Origin: Clostridia bacterium
Lineage (GTDB): Bacteria > Bacillota_A > Clostridia > Oscillospirales > CAG-272
Direction of reading: 5' to 3'
Length of the DNA stretch: 8,836 nucleotides
Assembly: GCA_017453335.1 (NCBI GenBank)
Contig: JAFTKI010000045.1
Location: forward strand, 1 to 8,836
The translations under genes were made by a program, and so were the position numbers. Shown piece after piece: positions 5,999-8,836 of this stretch; the first letter of the stretch is position 1; each line of letters begins with the position of its first letter. The notes beneath the pieces were generated by a model. It did not search any database. It worked only from the letters and a program-made list of their open reading frames with translations, and was not told the DNA's origin.

Positions 5999-7309
5999 AT
6001 GACTTACAACAAGAAATCGATTGAGGACGTTGTAATTGCCGCAGGTCAGAAGGTTTTTGTTCGCTGTGACTTCAACGTTCCTATGAAAGACGGTGTGATC
6101 ACCTCCGACAAGAGAATCGTCGGCGCACTCCCCACCATCAAGTTCCTGATGGATAAGGGTGCAAAGGTTATTCTGTCCTCCCACATGGGCAAGCCCCACG
6201 CAATTTTTACCCCCAACTTCAAGCTCGATAAGAAGGAGCAGAAGAAGATCGATGCTATGCCCGAGGCAGAGCGCGAGGCTGCAACAGCAGACCTGAAGGC
6301 AAAGGCTCTGGCAAGCGATCCCAAGAAGTTTACCCTGGCTCCCGTTGCGGCTCGCCTGAACGAGTACCTCGACGGTAAGGTTGCTTTCGCTGCTGATATC
6401 ATCGGTGACGATGCAAAGGCTAAGATCGCTGCTATGGAGAACGGCACCTGCGTGCTGATCGAGAATGTTCGTTTCGACGCTCGTGAGACCAAGAACGATG
6501 CAGCATTTGCAAAGGCTCTGGCTGATCTGGCAGGCGAGGGTGGTCTGTTTGTAAACGACGCGTTCGGTACTGCTCACCGCGCACACGCTTCCACCGCAGG
6601 CGTTGCAGATTACCTGCCCGCAGTTTGCGGCTACCTGATCCAGAAGGAGATCGGCGTGATGGGTAAGGCTTTGGCTGATCCCGCTCGTCCCTTCGTTGCA
6701 ATCCTTGGCGGTGCTAAGGTTTCCGATAAGATCGGTGTCATCAAGAACCTGATCGAGAAGTGCGATACTTTGATCGTTGGCGGCGGTATGGCTTATACCT
6801 TCTTTGCAGCTAAGGGCTACTCGGTTGGTAACTCTCTGTGCGAGACCGATAAGATCGAGCTTGCAAAAGAGATGATGGCAAAGGCTGAGGCAAAGGGCGT
6901 GAAGTTCCTGCTTCCCATTGATAACAAGCTGGGTAAGGAATATGACGAGAACACCGATAGCTGCTACGTAGATTCCGACAGCATTCCCGACGGTTGGATG
7001 GGACTGGATATTGGTCCTAAGACCATCGAGCTCTTCTCGAACGCAATCAAGGGCGCAGGCACCGTTGTTTGGAACGGACCGATGGGTGTTTCCGAGTGGA
7101 AGAACTTTGCAGCAGGTACCGAGGCAGTTGCAGCAGCAGTTGCAGACAGCGGCGCGGTATCGATCATCGGCGGCGGCGACTCTGCCGAGGCTGTTGAGCG
7201 TTTGGGCTTCGGTCCCAAGATGACCCACATCTCCACCGGCGGCGGAGCTTCTCTTGAGTTCCTCGAAGGTCTGGAGCTGCCCGGCATCGCTTGCCTGCAG
7301 GATAAATAA
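5999..7309 (+). CDS. pgk: Phosphoglycerate kinase
   Basis: This cytoplasmic glycolytic enzyme transfers phosphate from 1,3-bisphosphoglycerate to ADP, giving 3-phosphoglycerate and ATP. The N-terminal domain shows the 3-phosphoglycerate site: D24 and N26 in CDFNVP, R39, H62 in SHMGKP, R158 in ENVRFD and R194 in TAHRAH. The C-terminal nucleotide domain shows GGAKVSDK (237-244), WNGPMGV (358-364) and GGGDS (391-395). At 436 residues it is about 35-40 longer than typical bacterial enzymes. The excess is a charged, lysine-rich insertion at about residues 67-110, between SHMGKP and the conserved LAPVA. K65 stands where many homologues have arginine (GRP). The start is fixed by GGAAAGGA 10 bases upstream. 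tpiA follows after 242 bases. Confidence 0.97.
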   Translation: MTYNKKSIEDVVIAAGQKVFVRCDFNVPMKDGVITSDKRIVGALPTIKFLMDKGAKVILSSHMGKPHAIFTPNFKLDKKEQKKIDAMPEAEREAATADLKAKALASDPKKFTLAPVAARLNEYLDGKVAFAADIIGDDAKAKIAAMENGTCVLIENVRFDARETKNDAAFAKALADLAGEGGLFVNDAFGTAHRAHASTAGVADYLPAVCGYLIQKEIGVMGKALADPARPFVAILGGAKVSDKIGVIKNLIEKCDTLIVGGGMAYTFFAAKGYSVGNSLCETDKIELAKEMMAKAEAKGVKFLLPIDNKLGKEYDENTDSCYVDSDSIPDGWMGLDIGPKTIELFSNAIKGAGTVVWNGPMGVSEWKNFAAGTEAVAAAVADSGAVSIIGGGDSAEAVERLGFGPKMTHISTGGGASLEFLEGLELPGIACLQDK

Positions 7310-7351
7310 TTAAGGATAGGGATTCTCATTAAGATTTAGTTATGCCAAATA

Positions 7352-7472
7352 GCCTCCCTTGTGTAAAGGGAGGTGGCTCGCAAAGCGAGACGGAGGGATT
7401 GTAATCATACAAAACGGTATAAAACAATCCCTCAGTCGCCTTCGGCGACAGCTCCCTTTGCACAAGGGAGCC
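7352..7472. repeat. MITE-like palindromic element between pgk and tpiA
   Basis: This 121-bp element has imperfect terminal inverted repeats of about 50 bases (7352-7402 and 7424-7472). Each arm carries two hairpins: CTCCCTT/AAAGGGAG then CTCGC-AAA-GCGAG on the left, and GTCGCC-TTC-GGCGAC then GCTCCCTT/AAGGGAGC on the right. The inner boundary is GGGATTGT/ACAATCCC. The centre is A/T-rich and there is no ORF. Its arms share the layout of the CCTTCTCC-type repeats elsewhere in the window. It is non-autonomous; I see no transposase. Confidence 0.82.
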
Positions 7473-7477
7473 TTTTT
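7451..7477 (+). terminator. Terminator-like end of the pgk-tpiA spacer element
   Basis: GCTCCCTT (7451-7458) pairs with AAGGGAGC (7464-7471) across a 5-base loop and is followed by CTTTTT (7472-7477). In form it is a rho-independent terminator on the plus strand, 140 bases past the pgk stop. No strong promoter is visible between it and tpiA, so partial read-through (attenuation) rather than full termination is likely if tpiA depends on the pgk promoter. Confidence 0.6.
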
Positions 7478-7551
7478 CGATTTGCGGCACAGATATCTTT
7501 TATGAGAGTGCAATTTTACAGTGAATAAAGTATTGAAAGGAACATAAAATC

Positions 7552-8319
7552 ATGAATCCCAGCAAAAGAAGAACCGTGATCGCGGGCAACTGGAAGATGA
7601 ACTTCACCCCCGCAGAAGCAACCGCTTTTATCAACGAAGTAAAGCCCCTCGTTGCAGGTAAGGATAACTGTGACGTGATCTTCTGCGCTCCCTATGTGAC
7701 CATCGCTGCCGCACAGGAAGCTGCTAAGGGCTCCAATATTAAGATCGGTGCCGAGAACGTACACTTTGCAGAAAAAGGCGCCTACACCGGCGAGGTTTCG
7801 GCAAAGATGCTCACCGCTTGCGGCGTTGAGTACGTTATCATCGGCCACAGCGAACGCCGTCAGTACTTCGCTGAAACCGACGAAACCGTTAATCTGCGCA
7901 CCAAGGCTGCTCTGGCAGCAGGCATGAAGGTTATTCTCTGCCTTGGCGAAGTAAAGGAAGAGCGCCTCTCCGGTATCACCGATGAGGTAGTTGCTATGCA
8001 GACCAAGCTCGACCTCAAGGACGTTACCGCAGAGGATATGAAGAACGTGATTATCGCTTACGAGCCCGTTTGGGCAATCGGTACCGGCCTGACCGCTACC
8101 CCCGAGCAGGCAGAGGAAACCTGCGGCGTGATCCGTAAGACCCTTGCAAAGCTCTACGGCGAGGACGTTGCAGAGTCGGTTACCATCCAGTACGGCGGCT
8201 CCATGAACGAAAAGAATGCTGCTGAACTGCTGGCAAAGCCCAACGTGGACGGCGGCCTCATCGGCGGTGCTTCCCTCGTTGCCGAGAAATTCCAGGCAAT
8301 CGTAGACGCCGCTCAGTAA
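7552..8319 (+). CDS. tpiA: Triosephosphate isomerase
   Basis: This cytoplasmic enzyme interconverts dihydroxyacetone phosphate and glyceraldehyde 3-phosphate. At 255 residues it has the normal length of the single-domain TIM barrel. The catalytic residues are visible: N13 and K15 in GNWKMN, H99 in IIGHSERR and E171 in AYEPVWAIGTG. The mobile loop 6 follows (172-179). The phosphate-binding YGGS (214-217) and GGAS (238-241) are present. AAAGGA at 7536-7541 lies 10 bases before the ATG. The gene ends with tandem in-frame TAA codons (8317-8322). It follows pgk in the same direction, a common pairing in Bacillota glycolytic operons; the usual phosphoglycerate mutase gene is not found in the 500 bases after it. 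Confidence 0.97.
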   Translation: MNPSKRRTVIAGNWKMNFTPAEATAFINEVKPLVAGKDNCDVIFCAPYVTIAAAQEAAKGSNIKIGAENVHFAEKGAYTGEVSAKMLTACGVEYVIIGHSERRQYFAETDETVNLRTKAALAAGMKVILCLGEVKEERLSGITDEVVAMQTKLDLKDVTAEDMKNVIIAYEPVWAIGTGLTATPEQAEETCGVIRKTLAKLYGEDVAESVTIQYGGSMNEKNAAELLAKPNVDGGLIGGASLVAEKFQAIVDAAQ

Positions 8320-8337
8320 TAAGAGAGGTTTGTGTTT

Positions 8338-8371
8338 GCGGGGGAAACTTTTTGAAAAAAGTTTCCCCCGC
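8338..8371. repeat. Perfect 16-bp inverted repeat after tpiA
   Basis: GCGGGGGAAACTTTTT (8338-8353) and its exact reverse complement (8356-8371) flank a 2-base gap, 19 bases past the tpiA stop. There is no T-tract after the GC-rich outer stem on either strand, so it is not a classical terminator. It could still block RNA decay or be part of a dispersed repeat. The following bases 8377-8390 partly repeat the same A/T core. Confidence 0.85.
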
Positions 8372-8401
8372 ACCCCTTTCAAAAACTTTCACCGCTTTGA
8401 A

Positions 8402-8450
8402 CCGCCGCAGTGAAATGAGTTGCTAAACACAACTCATTTCACTGCGGCGG
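8402..8450. repeat. Perfect 21-bp stem-loop
   Basis: Bases 8402-8422 and 8430-8450 are exact reverse complements around the loop CTAAACA. The outer part is GC-rich (CCGCCGCAG) and the inner part mixed (TGAAATGAGTTG). No T-tract follows on the plus strand. A 21-bp perfect stem is far beyond chance and beyond the need of a terminator, so it is probably a dispersed palindromic repeat. Confidence 0.88.
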
Positions 8451-8481
8451 ATTGGATTTCATAACATGAGTGATACATGGT

Positions 8482-8516
8482 ACGCTGTTCGTTTGTGAAA
8501 CAGCGTTTTTTCTTTT
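8482..8516 (+). terminator. Rho-independent terminator downstream of tpiA
   Basis: ACGCTGTT (8482-8489) pairs with AACAGCGT (8499-8506), followed by TTTTTTCTTTT (8506-8516). It is the first clear terminator on the plus strand after tpiA, about 160 bases past the stop, so the tpiA transcript would include both preceding palindromes in its 3' end. Confidence 0.75.
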
Positions 8517-8560
8517 ATATGCGTACAGGAGAATAGCTGCCGCAAGAAACGGGGCCCCGA

Positions 8561-8670
8561 GCGTATCCGAAACGGATACGCAATGATATTTGCCCCACGG
8601 GGCAAGTGATATTGCTTCGCAGTGAAATATTTGCTTCGCAAATGTGATATATTCGCTGGCGCGAATGTGA
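8561..8670. repeat. Array of five small hairpins with TGATAT-type spacers
   Basis: Five consecutive hairpins are seen: GCGTATCCG/CGGATACGC (8561-8581), TTGCCCC/GGGGCAA (8590-8605), TGC-TTC-GCA (8613-8621), ATTTGC-TTC-GCAAAT (8629-8643) and ATTCGC-TGGC-GCGAAT (8651-8666). Between or after them stand TGATAT (8584-8589), TGATAT (8607-8612), TGAAATAT (8623-8630), TGATAT (8645-8650) and TGAAAA (8668-8673), spaced 16-23 bases. There is no coding frame of note. The stems differ in sequence while the spacers are kept, unlike a simple tandem repeat. Confidence 0.8.
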
Positions 8671-8836
8671 AAAAATCAAACGCATGGATCGGCGCGCTAT
8701 TTGAAAAAATACGCATAAATTTGTAGGGACCGGCGTCCCCGACGGTCCAAAAAGCAAGAAATATTGCTTTGTTCATGTCAACATATGCACCAATGGAATG
8801 TAGCCATTTTATCATATCAAATCCGCTTGTTTTAGG
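8671..8836. other. Non-coding end of window
   Basis: No supported gene is seen. One small inverted repeat is present, GGACCG (8727-8732) with CGGTCC (8743-8748), embedded in GTAGGGACCGGCGTCCCCG. This resembles short GC-rich dispersed repeats of gut Clostridia (from memory). The rest is A/T-rich and without recognisable signals. Confidence 0.5.

Noticed and set aside
5966..7228. 420-codon minus-strand frame opposite pgk
   Set aside because: The composition is that of an antisense shadow, and the opposite strand encodes a clear phosphoglycerate kinase.
7478..7551. Separate tpiA promoter
   Set aside because: I found no -35/-10 pair with acceptable spacing, only weak A/T-rich matches; tpiA is more likely read through from pgk.
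8561..8670. Possible CRISPR array
   Set aside because: The conserved units are only 6-8 bases at irregular 16-23-base spacing, the intervening sequences are themselves palindromes, and no cas gene is present.
8459..8815. 118-codon minus-strand ORF at the window end
   Set aside because: It crosses the hairpin array and a terminator, and has no ribosome binding site or domain signal.

Overview
The window looks like chromosomal DNA from a low-to-mid GC member of the Bacillota, most likely an uncultured gut-type Clostridia. The evidence is strong sigma-A-type promoters (TTGACA/TATAAT boxes), AGGAG-type ribosome binding sites, a manganese-type riboswitch, and many short hairpin repeats between genes of the kind common in that group. 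The taxonomic call is an inference; no marker gene settles it.

Layout. Bases 1-473 hold a 151-bp direct repeat in two tandem copies (period 157), each with a near-consensus promoter and ending in a hairpin, then the terminator of the first gene. Bases 474-3176 (minus) encode a complete P2-type cation ATPase of the Ca2+/Mn2+ pump family. Its 5' leader, bases 3202-3406, contains a consensus promoter, an aptamer matching the yybP-ykoY (Mn2+) riboswitch class, and a terminator/antiterminator platform. This points to metal-dependent control and to Mn2+ as a possible substrate. Bases 3442-3967 are non-coding and contain repeat elements. Bases 3968-5788 (minus) encode a glycoside hydrolase family 127 protein (beta-L-arabinofuranosidase type) with its own promoter and terminator. 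It is divergent from pgk across a 210-bp region carrying both promoters. Bases 5999-7309 (plus) are pgk and 7552-8319 (plus) are tpiA, two steps of lower glycolysis. They are separated by a 121-bp MITE-like palindromic element whose right end looks like a rho-independent terminator. Bases 8320-8836 are non-coding and unusually rich in hairpins: a 16-bp perfect inverted repeat, a 21-bp perfect stem, a terminator, and an array of five small hairpins with TGATAT-like spacers.

How the genes relate. The two glycolytic genes belong together. The ATPase and the GH127 enzyme are separate single-gene transcription units with no evident functional link to them. The four protein-coding genes are intact, ordinary members of known families. 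The more interesting content is in the non-coding DNA: the riboswitch with a second long-range pairing, the duplicated promoter-hairpin unit, and several classes of palindromic repeat. I did not find a convincing undescribed multi-gene system.
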